Source: Vitrella brassicaformis (taxonomy: Eukaryota; Sar; Vitrellaceae). From it: a DNA stretch of 64,000 bases. Numbering within the stretch: position 1 is the first letter of the stretch; every line of letters begins with the position of its first letter. The notes under the pieces are model-generated. The model ran no database searches. It was given only the letters and a program-made list of their open reading frames with translations, and was not told the DNA's origin. Below, in pieces: positions 22,636-33,879 of the stretch. Position numbers and translations under genes: made by a program. The DNA lies in contig CDMY01000571.1 in assembly GCA_001179505.1 (NCBI GenBank), positions 50,841 to 114,840 on the forward strand, in the 5' to 3' direction.

Positions 22636-24390
22636 TCAGCATATTGCTATCGCACAGAGCAGGAAAAGAAAAGCGTGTATGTTGCTCTGCCTAGTTAGCC
22701 AAAGACATACCCGAATTATCTGCGCATCGGCTAGGAAGTTTCTCCAATTCCCGATGGCTTGATCTCTCTTCTTCGAGATGACGTTCTTCTTTCTCTGGGC
22801 CTTCTCCTCTTCGCTTTCCTCTCGACCTTCTTCCTCCATCTTCCACAGCCTTCTTCTTTCATAGTAGTCATAGCCGCCGCTGTCAAAGCGCTCCTCGACT
22901 TCTGAACGAAAGTTATCTTCCCAATACTTGCGCAGGACGGCATCTTTCTCCTCGTCGCTAATGTCCGCTGTCCCTGTCCGCAGGACGTCCGCACCCGCCT
23001 CGCCGATCAACGAATATGACGCCGGGTCATCAAACCACTTGTACTCGTTCAGCATCTCGAAGCTCACATTGAAGTCCCGCGCTAGCAGTTGGTACAAGGC
23101 TGCGTCGGTGCCCTTGAGAAAGTCAGGGCCCACCGACGATGGGGTGTAGTCATGCTCAAGCCGGAAGACAAAGCGGCTGGCCCTTTTCTTCTAGAAAACC
23201 CAAACACATGGAAGCAATCCTCACTTCGTCCATCATCTCCTTAGACCGCCCGTGGACATTGTCTTACGTCTTTCGTCGGTTTGAAGTGTTCCCTCAGCAT
23301 GTCGACTAAGTCTTGCAATGAAGTGGGCAGCGGCCCGAGCCTCTCCCTCTCCTGATCTGCAATTCTCTCCCGCCGCAGATTGTACGACAGAACGAGCCGA
23401 TGGCCCGACTCAACGGGCATCACACGATGAGGGATGTCTGCTAAGAACGTTAGCCATCGACATTGGCCGCTTTCGAGTGCAACTCGCGTCTCGTTGTTGA
23501 ATCTCTCGCCATCGAAGGCATCCCCGTCGTGGAGCAGAAAGTCGCCCCCGCTGTAATCCGTTGGGAGAAAGACCAGCAGAGACCCGAACATCTCTTTGTT
23601 CCGCTGTGTGTCCTTGTGAATGCGAAAATGGTCGCCCTCAGCATAGATAAGCGCCTTGTAGAAGTCTGCGCTCACTCGGTAGCCCGGCGTCATCTCGTGC
23701 TCAACCACACGACAGATTCCATCAATGACATTCTCCCATCGGCCACCCTGACTTCTCACAGACACTTGGTCAGCATGCACTTCGCGACTGTTTCGGACGT
23801 CGGGATCAACCACCGTCTTGTCTTTCACGCCAAAGGGCGACTGGCTGGCATGCTTCTCGTACACATCCTGCAGGTCGGCGGGCGAGAAGGGAGCACCTGG
23901 CAGCTGGAAGTTGGGCTGAAGAGACCACTGAGCAGACGTGTTGTCGCGAGAGATGATCGAGGGGACCAGATCACTTGTACCTAAACACACACACACACAC
24001 ACAGACGACACAACACATCCATCCATCCATCCATCCATTTATCTGTCTGTGTGTGTGTAGGTGACCCGAAACGAAGGGCCTCGGCGTTTCGTGCTTCTTG
24101 AGATAGCCCAGGGCGGCATCCACCACTCCACCGGCCCTCTCATGGCTCACTTGCATCGACACAGACACGCCGGAATGTCGCCGCTTGTCAGCCAAACGGA
24201 TGAATCGATGCGGTTGATGAGAAGCTGGCTGTAAGGGGACGAAGCCGCTCTGCTTGGTGAGTGCTCCCTCAGTGGATGGCAGGCTCGTCGCAGACAGAAC
24301 AAGCCGCAGGGCGACAGACAGGACCACAGGAAGGACGCAGACGAGAGAGATCCGGCCACAATCTCCTCGGGCCATCGCTGGGCTACGCAT
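22636..24390 (-). CDS. 2-oxoglutarate/Fe(II) oxygenase (prolyl-4-hydroxylase-like), membrane-anchored
   Basis: Exons 24390-24066, 23980-23268 and 23190-22636 join in phase to about 530 residues; the 5' ATG could also be 24375. An N-terminal signal anchor (RISLVCVLPVVLSVALRLVL) precedes a linker. The catalytic domain starts near residue 170: ALIYAEGDHFRIHKDTQR gives the HxD iron ligands, GSLLVFLPTDYSGGDFLL is the core strand pair, and HRVMPVESGHRLVLSYNL supplies the distal His and the 2OG-binding Arg. The last exon encodes an acidic/basic helical C-terminus (RLWKMEEEGREESEEEKA). The donor of intron 1 is GTCACC. The last residues are uncertain because a GTATGT donor occurs near 22695. The substrate (protein proline or other) cannot be inferred. 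Confidence 0.8.
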
Positions 24391-24699
24391 AGTGCAACGC
24401 AAGACCGTCTGAGATGGTTGAAAAAAGTGCGAGCCTGAAATCGCGAGCCCTAGATCGCGCAATTGAGATCGCGAGCTTAGATTGCATGCCAGTCTCGTCT
24501 TCCAGCCCCCGGAAGAGAGGCGGGGAACGAGGGTTCAGTCAGATCCACCGCTATCCTTCTTTGTGAGATCAAAAGACTCATGTCCCACTGGCTCATGTTT
24601 GAGACTGACTGTCACACTGTCGTACCATGAGTGCCTGGTAAGAGACGGTAAGTGCAGAGGAAGGGGCACTCTCTGTGTGTGTACTCTTGTCTTCAGGGA

Positions 24700-27136
24700 T
24701 TTTGAAGATGCCTTTGCGCTGGCCGCAGCGTCCGCGCCCCTCTCCTCATCGTCATCGTCCGCGGAACTACGCCGGCCACAGGTACACATATGAGATGAAT
24801 TATCCGTGTCCATTTGTGTCTGACAGTGTTTCATTCACTCTTTTCGATTGTAAGGAGACACCAGGATTGGTGCCATTATCCTGTCGGGTGTCTCGTCGCT
24901 AACAAGAGGGCACTCGGGTGTGGATGGTGACGGATAAAAGGCCACAGGGTGAGCAGAAGTGGGTGACGGCCGAGGTGTATCGCACTGAGGAGACCGATGG
25001 CGGGGTGAGTGCACATCAAAGAGGTCGGCGGCTGTGAGGAGTTCCATGTATTGGTGCCGCACGAGCCGGAGACATCACCGCATACCCAACAACAGGTACA
25101 CGTCGGTGCATCCAGTGCTATACCTTGCGTCTTTCTTGTGTGTGTGTGTGTGTGTGTGTGTGTTCAGGGTTCTTCCACCGGCGGGCCGCGTGCTGATCAT
25201 GGTGGTAGCTCTCGTGATCTTCTACAGAAGATTCAGCTGGTGAGCCGGGAAAAGATCTCCGCATATGCAGCAGAAGTGATGTTGCCGGGCTTGTGTCTTG
25301 TTTGCAGATTGCTTCTCAGATTGCCTTTGACGCGGAGAGGGCCCAGCACATGATAGCCCCAAATACCAACAACAATACATCGGTCCGCACAGACATCATG
25401 CAGTCAAGGTGGAGCACTGATTATTCATCTCTCTGTCGTGGCAGGATCCTCAATTTCTGGCCGGCAACCTGTCTACCATTCTGGGCACTCTCACTGACGC
25501 CCACTCGGCCCTCAGCAACCACTACAAGAACATACACATAAGGATTTCGGGACGCCACGCAGTGGCTTCTACATCTCTACATCTCTCATGACGCTCAGGT
25601 GCCTCCTGGTGTCGGCTGCAAGCATAAACACGTGGCCACCTCCGCGCCGGCTGCTGCTGCTGCTGGTGCTGCTGGTGCTGGTGCTGATGCTGGTGCAGGT
25701 AGAGGAGGTATCATGAACCGAGACACACACGTGCACGCTAAAAAATTGCGGACATCTTGGTGGCCATGTTGTGTTGTGTGCTCCGTTTAGGTGCTTCGCG
25801 TGTCTTCAGGTCGTTCGATGTGCCTGGTGCTGAAACGTCCACGCTTCAGCATTACCGGCAGACGGTATACAGCCGGGCAAGACACGAACCGGCCCTCTAT
25901 TGGTTTCCTTTGCGCTTCAGGCCCGCAAGCAGTCTCCTGTGTTTAGTGTGCCGAAGGAGGTCGAAGAGGAGGTCCTGTTTCCCCTACTTTGGGGCGGTTT
26001 GGCCATCAGCCTCGCCAGCCTCCGCAGCAGCTGCCGCCTCGGTCGACAGCGGGTCTCAGCAGACTCACTCAGATTCCAAATTGACGCGCAGTTGACCACC
26101 AAGTACATTGACCACATCATTATCTATGATCTCAACTCGGTCAGCCTCCTGCTGCGGCTCCTCTACATCATTGAAAACAGCGGCGAGTGGGTGGGGTGGG
26201 AACCAATCATGAGGGTGGCGATGCATCAGGGGCGGGGGCCGGGGCGGTTGCCCATAGAGCTGGGCAGTGCTGCTATGGAGGGTGTCGACAGTCGACAGGT
26301 CTTCGACGGGCGGTGCGAGGCGCTTCGTCAGCTCTCACTCATCTGCCGCCACCTCAACAGCCCTGGCCGCCGCAACGACATGAGGCTGCAGCGAGTCAAC
26401 AACGAGGAGCGGCTGGGCAGATGTCCGTTGTACATCAACACGCTGCAGTCCCTGCCTCCGAACTGTCCCTTCCGCGATGAATTCGACCAGAACAACCCCG
26501 TGTGTGAGCATCCCGGTGAGGAGTGGAGGGTGACAGAGGGAGAGCTGTGGGCGCTGTGTCCTTTGCAGATGACTATTGCGCTTCGATTCAAGACGCTGTG
26601 CTGTTCGAGTAGACAGATGGGCAGAACAGAGACACATTCTTGTTAACACTCTGGTATGACTTGTTTGGTCAGGATGGATGGACCGGTGTTCCATGTGCCA
26701 GAATTCCAGCCCCGCGCAATGCCATCGGTCAGAGACAGAGAGACCGACACACATAGATACACACATACAGACGGACGGACGGACGGACAGACAGACAGCC
26801 ATGTTCCTTCAGATCATGGACCTCGTCAAGCAGCAGCCGCCACTGTGGAACAGCTGCTACACTGTTGCCACGCGCCAATCGCCAGAAGGCTACCTCCGGC
26901 GCGTCGTTATTGTATTGACAGGGGATCAGCCTCAGGACACATTCGAGGTCCACCTGTATATCAACAGCAAGTTCCCCCCCCTGGGCCTGTCGGCTGCTCG
27001 CACAAAGTTGTGCACGACGGAGCGCCCCGTGACTGGCAAGCAGGGTGCGGCGGCGTTCCCGCTGACAGTGAGGGTGGTGCGCGAAGTGATGGGGGCCGAC
27101 GCGGAGGGGGCGTTCGACCATCAGCCGGCTTTGTAG
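24700..27136 (+). pseudogene. F-box-like family member A: eroded 5' half, open 3' half
   Basis: The 3' exons at 25168-25239, 25308-25382, 25445-25561, 25599-25698, 25791-25864, 25921-26515, 26569-26608, 26673-26727 and 26813-27136 join in phase. They match two relatives: the coiled-coil and Ala-rich exons (DLLQKIQL, TSAPAAAAAGAAGAG) parallel the gene at 43182, and the F-box-like exon (VFSVPKEVEEEVLFPLLW) and the last exon parallel the gene at 28003. The 5' part, homologous to exon 2 of that gene (GTRVWMVTDKRPQGEQKWVT at about 24910-24970), carries TAA where the relative has a Tyr codon and a net 2-nt loss after the shared GGCGGGGTGAG. Either the 5' module is dead and a shorter gene uses another start, or the whole locus is a young pseudogene. 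Confidence 0.6.
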
Positions 27137-27374
27137 ACAACTCGTGGCCACCTGCAACCGTGGCCGTGGACAAATTGACTCGCCTCTGTCTGTTTGCCCT
27201 AGTAATACCACCGATGGCAGGCAGCCATACGCGGAAGACCGGCGGACATATGTGTGTTGTCATAGCATGTTGCGACCTCGAATGTGGAGACAGTAATGGA
27301 GCACGAAAACAGTCATCCTCAACATGCGGATGTGTGTCTCGCGTGCGAGACACCCTCAGAGAGAGAGAGAGAGT

Positions 27375-27409
<35 letters not shown>

Positions 27410-28002
27410 CGATCTGATCAACGGCCGGCATCCGACCGACACACACACACAGAGCGTGTATGGAGGTATGGTCGTTCCACTCGTTCGTCTCGACGGTCTC
27501 GCTGTCTGTATATGCATTTGCTCGCGGCGATGGTGGGTGTAGCATTGTCTGTCTCGGGATGTCTGCAGCATCAAATCATCTCAAATCATGCGTCGAGCCG
27601 AGCTTGATCATGAATGAGCATTTTTGTTTCATGATTGGTCACGTATGTCTTGTCGCCATACAGAGCAGGAAATCAGGACACAAACGAAATACAGTAGATG
27701 ACGGAAGATCCTTCTTGCCACATTTCTGATCTTCCGTGGCAGGAAGGAAGAGAGACCGAGGCTGCGAGCTGAGTTGCCCCAGTCTCAGGTCGACCGAGGC
27801 TCGAGCATGGCTCATAGAGTCAGAATGAGAGGAATCATAGGAAGAAGGTGAGCAAGATCCCACATGAGTACGATCACACATTCGCCCATTCGTACACATG
27901 TTCGTTTCATCCATCAGCCTTGAGACTGGGGGCTTAGAGACTCGGCCCCCAGTCTCAAAGGGCTGAGCGGCCGGCCTGAGGATAAACTCCAGTGAAAGAG
28001 GT
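27137..28002. other. Intergenic gap with (GA)n tract
   Basis: About 870 bp between two related genes in the same orientation. A long GA run lies at 27358-27407. Otherwise nothing recognised; it must contain the promoter of the downstream gene. Confidence 0.5.
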
Positions 28003-30097
28003 ATGGCAGCTTCATCACCGTCGCCTGCTGCTGGCAGTGCAGACTTGCGCCGACCACAGGTGCGTGTACGTATCGCGTGCGTCTCTCATTATGATCCTCA
28101 AGCTTATTCTTCGTTGGGTCATTCGCATTTTCTGCAGCGGTCGAGCGCCGACGAAGAGGACAAGATGGACACGACGACGGCGCTAACAACGACGAGTGGA
28201 GAGACTTGTCCGCTCGGTGTTGAAACGGTCCCTCACATCAGCAACGACGAGGACCGCATCAGCGACGACATGGAATGCGTGCGGAGCGACTTGCGTCGAT
28301 TTTTGTGTCAATGGAATGACCAATTCCTCTACGGGTGCGTTCAGATGTCGCCGCCATTATTCTTCCATGCGGCTCGTCGGTACCAAGAGGGCACTCGTGT
28401 GTGGATGGTGACGGATAAGAGGCCACCGGGCGAACAGAAGTGGGTGACGGCCGAGGTGTATCGCACTGAGGAGACCGATGGCGGGGTGAGACTTTTCATG
28501 AGGGAGGTGGACGGCCGCCATGAGAAGTTCGAGGCGCTGGTGCCTTACCAGGCCGATCTATCGCTGCATGACCAGCGGGTACATATGGAGACATCCCTGC
28601 ATTCACACAGCCATTCACTGAATTATCCCTTGTGTATGTGATGCTTTGTGTGTGTAGGAGCATGAGAGCTTCAGATTCGTCTGCAAGGCGCCTGTCAAGA
28701 GGCCCCGGCTGCCATCGTGCTTTCCGTCGTGTATGTCTGCACCTTTTCCGGCCCCTTCTACTTCCTTGGCAAGCGCGGCGTTGGCTCCAGGGTGACGGCT
28801 CCAGGGTACACACAGCACAGCCACACGGAAGACACACAAAAACAAAGTGCCTTCTCCTACCTTCTCTCTTTTGTTGTCATTTCGGTTCAGGCCGGCTGGC
28901 AGCATCCTCTCTTCAACGTGCCGCAGGATGTCCAGAGAGAGGTCCTCTTCCCTCTGCTCGGCGATGACCTGGCCATCAGCCTCGCTCACCTCCGCCGCAC
29001 ATGCCGTCTTGGCAATCAGCGGGTCTCAGCCGACATCTCATCGATCATCGACCACCAGCTCATCGACAAGGGCATCCAGCGCATCATCAGCTACGACCTG
29101 ACAGCTACCAACCTACTGCTGCGGCTGCTATGCTTTATCGACAACGGCAGCGACTGGGCGGTTTGGGGGCCTATCATTAATGTGGCCAAGCATCACGGGC
29201 GGGTGAGGGACCTGCCGATGACCGTGACCAGCAATGATGTGGAGGGTGTGGGCAGCCGGAGGCTCTTTGACAGCCGAATCGAGGCCCTTCGACAGCTGTC
29301 CCTCATCGGTCGGCACCTCTACCAATCGGACAACAGCAGCCTGAGGGTGGAGCGCATCGACAATGAGGAGCGCTTGAGTGGACGGCCCCTCCCTATCCGC
29401 GCAGTGCGGACGTTGGGTGAGGCCAAGGGAATAAACGGGGGCGCCCACCGGGCGGCTGGAGTGGTCGTGTGTGTGATTGTGCCCCTGCATGTGTGTTTTC
29501 TGATAGATTTCGAGTATGCTTCGGTCCACGACGCTGTGCTCCACAGGTACAAGAAAGGACGAGTGAAATACACAGACTCGCACAGATACACAGCTGTGTG
29601 GGTCTGACCAGGACGTGTCACGGAGGTCCAGGAATGTCGATGGTCGCCTCCAAGTCATCACACGATTTCAGAAATGTCCGACACTACACTCGTATGGTCA
29701 GTCAGCCAGCCACCATTATAATATTCACCCGCGGGTTGCCCCACCCTCTTTCTCTCCATCTCCCTCTCCCTCTCCCTCTCCTCTCTCTCAGTGGGTGCTC
29801 GCCACGCAGCCGCCGCCCATATGGAATCGGCACACGGTCAGCACGGGCAGCCATACGGCATTTGGCTACTCTCACCGTATGATTGTGCTGCACGGCGACC
29901 AGCCCGACGACCACTTCGAGGCGCACATCATCGTCCACCGATACGACAGCTACACTAGCGCCACCCTTTTCAGCACCGAGCGTCCAGTGGAGGGCAGGGA
30001 GGGGGCCGCCAGGTTCCCGCTGACGGTGCAAGTGGCGCGGGAGGTGATGGGGGCCGATGCTCAAGTGGTGTTTGGCAATCAGCTAGCTGTGTTTTGA
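28003..30097 (+). CDS. F-box-like family member B with Tudor/Agenet-like N-terminal module
   Basis: Supported exons: 28003-28059, 28138-28578, 28658 to about 28790, 28891-29416, 29507-29546, 29612-29696 and 29792-30097. The junction between exons 3 and 4 could not be resolved in phase. After a short Ser/Pro N-terminus, exon 2 holds GTRVWMVTDKRPPGEQKWVT and LFMREVDGRHEKFEALVPY, a strand-rich block reminiscent of Tudor/Agenet domains (tentative). Exon 4 opens with LFNVPQDVQREVLFPLLGDD and LAHLRRTCRLGNQRV, an F-box-like helical motif, then a helical region. The last exon (MIVLHGDQPDDHFEAHIIVH ... TERPVEGREGAARFPLTVQV) is conserved with member A. If the F-box reading is right, it would be an SCF substrate adaptor; this is inference. 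Confidence 0.6.
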
Positions 30098-30954
30098 TGA
30101 ACACGGGGTGGCATGAGGATGTCTGTGATGACTGACAGGTGTGTGTGAGGGGAGCGAGCATGTCTGGATGGATGCTAGACTGACTGCATCTCTGTGGCGT
30201 TTTGTCCGTCAATGAATGCGATGACACGAAAGCCCATCCACACCATACACGAGCACCTAAGTGCACCCACGATCAATGGTACATGGACATCGACCGACAG
30301 AGACACGACTAGCAAATACAAAATGTAGGCAACGATGCCTGTCAGCCCCTCCTCTGCACCTCGCTCATCACTCACATAAAGTCACGCAGGAGCGTAATCG
30401 ACCAGTCAGTCAACCAATGCCATGCGGTCACTGCCGTGTGTTTCTTAGGGCGGGGGACTTGGCCGAATCGATGACTGCACATGGTTAGCCAGCCGAACAT
30501 AGTCATGACGTCCGCACCAGACGAGCACCAGGCAGTGCGGGAGTAGTGAAACGGTCGGACAGATATGAAATGTGGACAGCGATGGAGGAGAGCTGCACAA
30601 ACACACAGGACAAAACAAAGCCGCGTGGGCAAACAATCAACTGAGGACTCGGCGACCCTTTGTTTTTCTCACCTTTTCTCCGCCTTCAGTCACTTGTTCT
30701 GTCAGTCGGCCTTCCCCTCCTTTCTCCTCTCGTCCGTATGCTTGGCTGGCTGCTCTGCATCAATCATTTCTCTCTGCCTCACTTGAGTCTTCTCCCCACC
30801 TCTCCTCACTGAGCTGATGTGTTGTGTCGGATTGCCCCTACTGATCGACAGTGCCGTGCGCCACCGATGACCGGCAAACACCCGCGGCGACCCTCTCACA
30901 CCGAAGGAAATACGCTTTAGGGCCGACTTTGGGTGCGCAGCGACACGCAAGACA
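30098..30954. other. Gap with decayed fragments of the local family
   Basis: On the minus strand at about 30375-30270 a short hydrophobic block (GIVAYILYLLVVSLSVDVHV) resembles blocks near 33830, 35410 and 37130, and near 30590-30540 a poorer copy occurs (SIAVHISYLSDRF). These look like remnants of one exon. No complete gene is supported. Confidence 0.35.
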
Positions 30955-31944
30955 TCACTCAGTGGGGAGAGGGGCTGCAGCCCCGCCCCCTCCCACAACG
31001 ATCTGATCCCCACGCAGTGGGGCTGCCGGGCAGCAGCAGCACAAGAGAGTGGCAATGGCCTCCCAGATTGTAGGCTGCCTCTTTGCCTGCGACACACATG
31101 AGACACATCGATGGTCAGATGAAGACTGAGAGCTTGGCTTTCCCTACCGCCGCCTCAGCCGCCGCCTCGGCCCGCCTCGCCCTCTCCGTGGCCTCCTTTT
31201 TCTTGTGCCGTGCTGCCAAACGCGTCAAGAAGGCCATCATGAAGGTGCACAAAGCGCTGAGAAGGAAGGCGATGCCTTAGGCTCCCGCCCCGGCCGGACG
31301 ACTTGCGCCGAGAGGACGTGCGCCGAGACTTATTCGTTCTCTCCTCGATCAGAGCCCACCTGTCGGCAAAGGCACTTCCTCAACATTACTCAATTCTGAG
31401 TCTTTCTTCTGTGTCACCAAACTCACATATTGGTCCGGTAGGTGTCGACGAGGGCGTTTTTGACAACGTCCTTGTTTTCGATGGCCGTCTGGAGGTCTGC
31501 TATCCTGCTTTTGAGGGCCTGCACATGAACGATGCATTCCTTTTCGCTAGTACTTGCGTGGTCTGGTCTTCCATGGCCTCCTCCTGACTGCCCTCACTGA
31601 TGGCCTCCCGGCCCCCCAGCGAGTCGGTCTTGTAGGCCCTGTGTGCCTTGATGGGGTTGTGTGATTGCATGATCAAGGCCACCTCGGACTTGTGCGCCCT
31701 TTCGGCCACTCTGTTGGACGGCATTGCCTGCATTGCAAACAGGCACAGAGGAGACAGAGACGGCAGGTCTGAGTGTCCACTGCAATGCCTCTCGGCCCGG
31801 CTCACCTGTCACCCATCCATCTCACCTTCATTCTGAGCTCATCTCTGACGATCTGGTGACGTACCCTTTCGCCAACTCCTCCCGACGCTTCGCCATCCAA
31901 GCAGGCTCTGCGTTGCTGCTCATCGGACTCATCTTTCAGCAGCA
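30955..31944 (-). CDS. Coiled-coil/TM protein ending in a Cys cluster (family copy, 5' part unresolved)
   Basis: Blocks in order on the minus strand: exon about 31944-31830 (DESDEQQRRACLDGEASGG ... VRDELRMK); 31730-31560 (MPSNRVAERAHKSEVALIMQ); 31525-31430 (ALKSRIADLQTAIENKDVVK, coiled coil); a hydrophobic segment at about 31285-31148 (GIAFLLSALCTFMMAFLTRL followed by a Lys/Arg/Ala coil); and a last exon 31086-30955 (QPTIWEAIATLLCCCCPAAP ... TE, stop). The last two join in phase with a GTAGGG donor. The CCCC cluster after a hydrophobic stretch could be palmitoylated. A link between the second-to-last blocks is not in phase, so the locus may be decayed. The same modules recur at 37.95-39.1 kb. 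Confidence 0.4.
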
Positions 31945-31959
31945 TAGCCATCGAACAAG

Positions 31960-32320
31960 TTGGCGAAAAAGCCTGACTTCTCCGGCTAAGGGCACGACAC
32001 ACAGACACACAGACACACAGACAGAGACACAGACAGACAGACAGACAGACAGACATCGGGTGTGGGCGTCTGCGTGAATGAGATTGAAGTGCCTACCAGG
32101 CTGGCACCCTCTTCTCTGACCAGTCCACCGTCTTCCTCCCGTAGTGGTCGGTGCAGACCGATACTTGCGTCGGCGGCTCGTGGCGCTCCACATGCACAAC
32201 ACGCCAGCCCCCCTTGCCGTCGGGCACCTTGGTGCGCGTCTCGACATGGAAGCCGACTGTTGGCGGGGTCGACGGACAGAAGCAGGTGGGCTTGCAGTGC
32301 TTGGCCATAGCAGGAGGGGC
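31960..32320 (-). pseudogene. Kinase-like N-lobe fragment fused to a family C-terminal tail
   Basis: At about 32310-32105 the minus strand encodes GFHVETRTKVPDGKGGW and VVHVERHEPPTQVSVCTDHY, close to the block at 33.5 kb in the larger kinase-like locus. Downstream at about 31990-31935 is PEKSGFFANLFDGYAAER followed by a stop, which resembles the C-terminal motif seen at 35.8 kb and 52.77 kb. No kinase catalytic loop lies in between, so this is a truncated copy. Confidence 0.45.
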
Positions 32321-32539
32321 AAAGTGGGCGTAGGGGAGGGGGTGGGGGCCGACAAATGGCTGAGGGGGTGGGGGTGGTGGGGAGAATGGCTGAGGGGGAG
32401 GGGGGAGGCAGCTACAGCACTCTCAGCCTCCTCTCTCTCTCATGCAGCCACCAGTGCGACGCCGCCTCGCCGGCTGTTTGTTTGCGCACAGACAGACAGA
32501 GAGACAGACATCGGGTGTGGGCGTCTGCGTGGATGCGAT

Positions 32540-33675
32540 TGAACTGCCTACCAGGTGGTCTGTGGACAGGATCGTAATCCATGAGCTCCTTGGTGAGTTT
32601 GACAGCGCCCTCCCATTTCCTGTCAACTTCCGCAAAAGTGGGGGGGTGCTGAAAAGAAAAAGAAGGAGCGAATTCACGTATGAGCGTGTGGGCTTGGGCC
32701 CGTCCCCCTCCCGTGCGTGTGTGTGTGCGCTGTTGATGTGGTGGTGGCGCTCTTCCCTGTCCGTGATGCCCTTCAATTCAGGGAAAGGAAGGTCCTTATA
32801 GAGCAAAGCTTGCCTGCACACACAACAACAACAGCAACAGCAATTCCACCCACACGATGTCGGTCAAGTGCAGGTGTCCTTTGTACAACATGACCCCAAC
32901 TGCCCATAGATCGGTCTCCGCTGTGTAGCCGGTCAAGTGCTCCTCGGGCGCCTGCTCACACCACACAGAGCAGCACACATAGGAGTTTTCCCTCTCCCCC
33001 CGCCCCACTTGCCTCTTGCATGCATCACACTTACAGTGTATTCGCGCGTGCCGCCGCGGTCCTGATTGCCTGCGATGCGCCATGCCTTGAGGGCCCTCTC
33101 TGTGGCACACAGCTGGTAGTCGACCAGCTTGAGGCATGTTCCATCGAACAGGCAGTTGTCGGCCTTTATGTCGGCATGAACCAGCTGAGTGAGTGGAGAA
33201 GGGACACACCCGGCCACACATCAAATGAATGGCTTTGGCCAGTGAATACCCACCTTGCTGGCATGCATCCGATTGACAGGGAGCAGCAACTGCATGACGA
33301 TGGACCGGCGGGCGTCGAGGCTGAGGCCGCCCTCCGCCCACCACTCAGGCAGGGGCACGCCGTGGCACCTCTCCATCACGACATACACGCATTCTGGCAT
33401 CCTCTTGTCGCGTGGCTTTGCGGACCAGTCCACCGTCTTGCTCCCGTGGTGGTCGGTGTGGACCGATACTCGCGTTGGCGGCTCGTGGCGCTCCATATGC
33501 ACGACGCACCTTCGTGCGCGTCTTGAGATGGAATCGCCCACGTCTCGCGAAAGACGTCGATTATCTTCGCGAGTTTGGGATGGTCCGTGACGTTGAGAAG
33601 ATAGGCGTGTGCCTCCGACATCTGGTGACTGTGAATGACAGACAGCACAAGCGAAAGAGCACGCAATGCCTGCAC
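32540..33675 (-). pseudogene. Protein-kinase-like locus (degenerate catalytic motifs, damaged N-lobe)
   Basis: Joinable exons on the minus strand: about 33540-33254 (ECVYVVMERCHGVPLPEWW), 33184-33035, 32951-32854 and 32813 downward. The second carries a catalytic-loop-like HADIKADNCLFDG (HRD changed to HAD, Asp and Asn kept), then KLVDYQLC where DFG is expected. The third starts APEEHLTGYTAETDLWAVGV, a good APE-to-F-helix match. A later piece, KLTKELMDYDPVHRPP, matches the end of a kinase C-lobe. I see no glycine loop or VAIK lysine. Compared with the fragment at 32.1-32.3 kb, this copy has lost about 23 nt and gained 2 nt near 33505-33540, and upstream reading (VTDHPKLAKIIDVFRETWA) is in another frame. 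A pseudokinase gene or a pseudogene; I favour decay. Confidence 0.5.
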
Positions 33676-33879
33676 AGCATCGCGGCCACCATCTAGCTCT
33701 CACGTCCACCGCCCGATGGCCTTCAGCCCGTCCTGATGTCCACGGTCTCGTGGACGCTTGAGCTAATTGCAAGGCTGAAAGTACGCAGGTCGGATGAGCC
33801 GAAAGGTCCCCAAGCAGATATAAAAAGTAGACAGCGATGATGAGGGCTGCGGCACGACAGTCAACTCATCCAAGGCACC

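Noticed and set aside
28496-28990. Minus-strand frames of 113 and 124 residues
   Set aside because: Antisense to member B exons and without splice or domain support.
30700-31106. Transposable element (reverse transcriptase, transposase, LTR) searched for in the graveyard region and elsewhere
   Set aside because: No RT, integrase or transposase motifs and no terminal repeats were seen; duplication appears segmental rather than transposon-borne.
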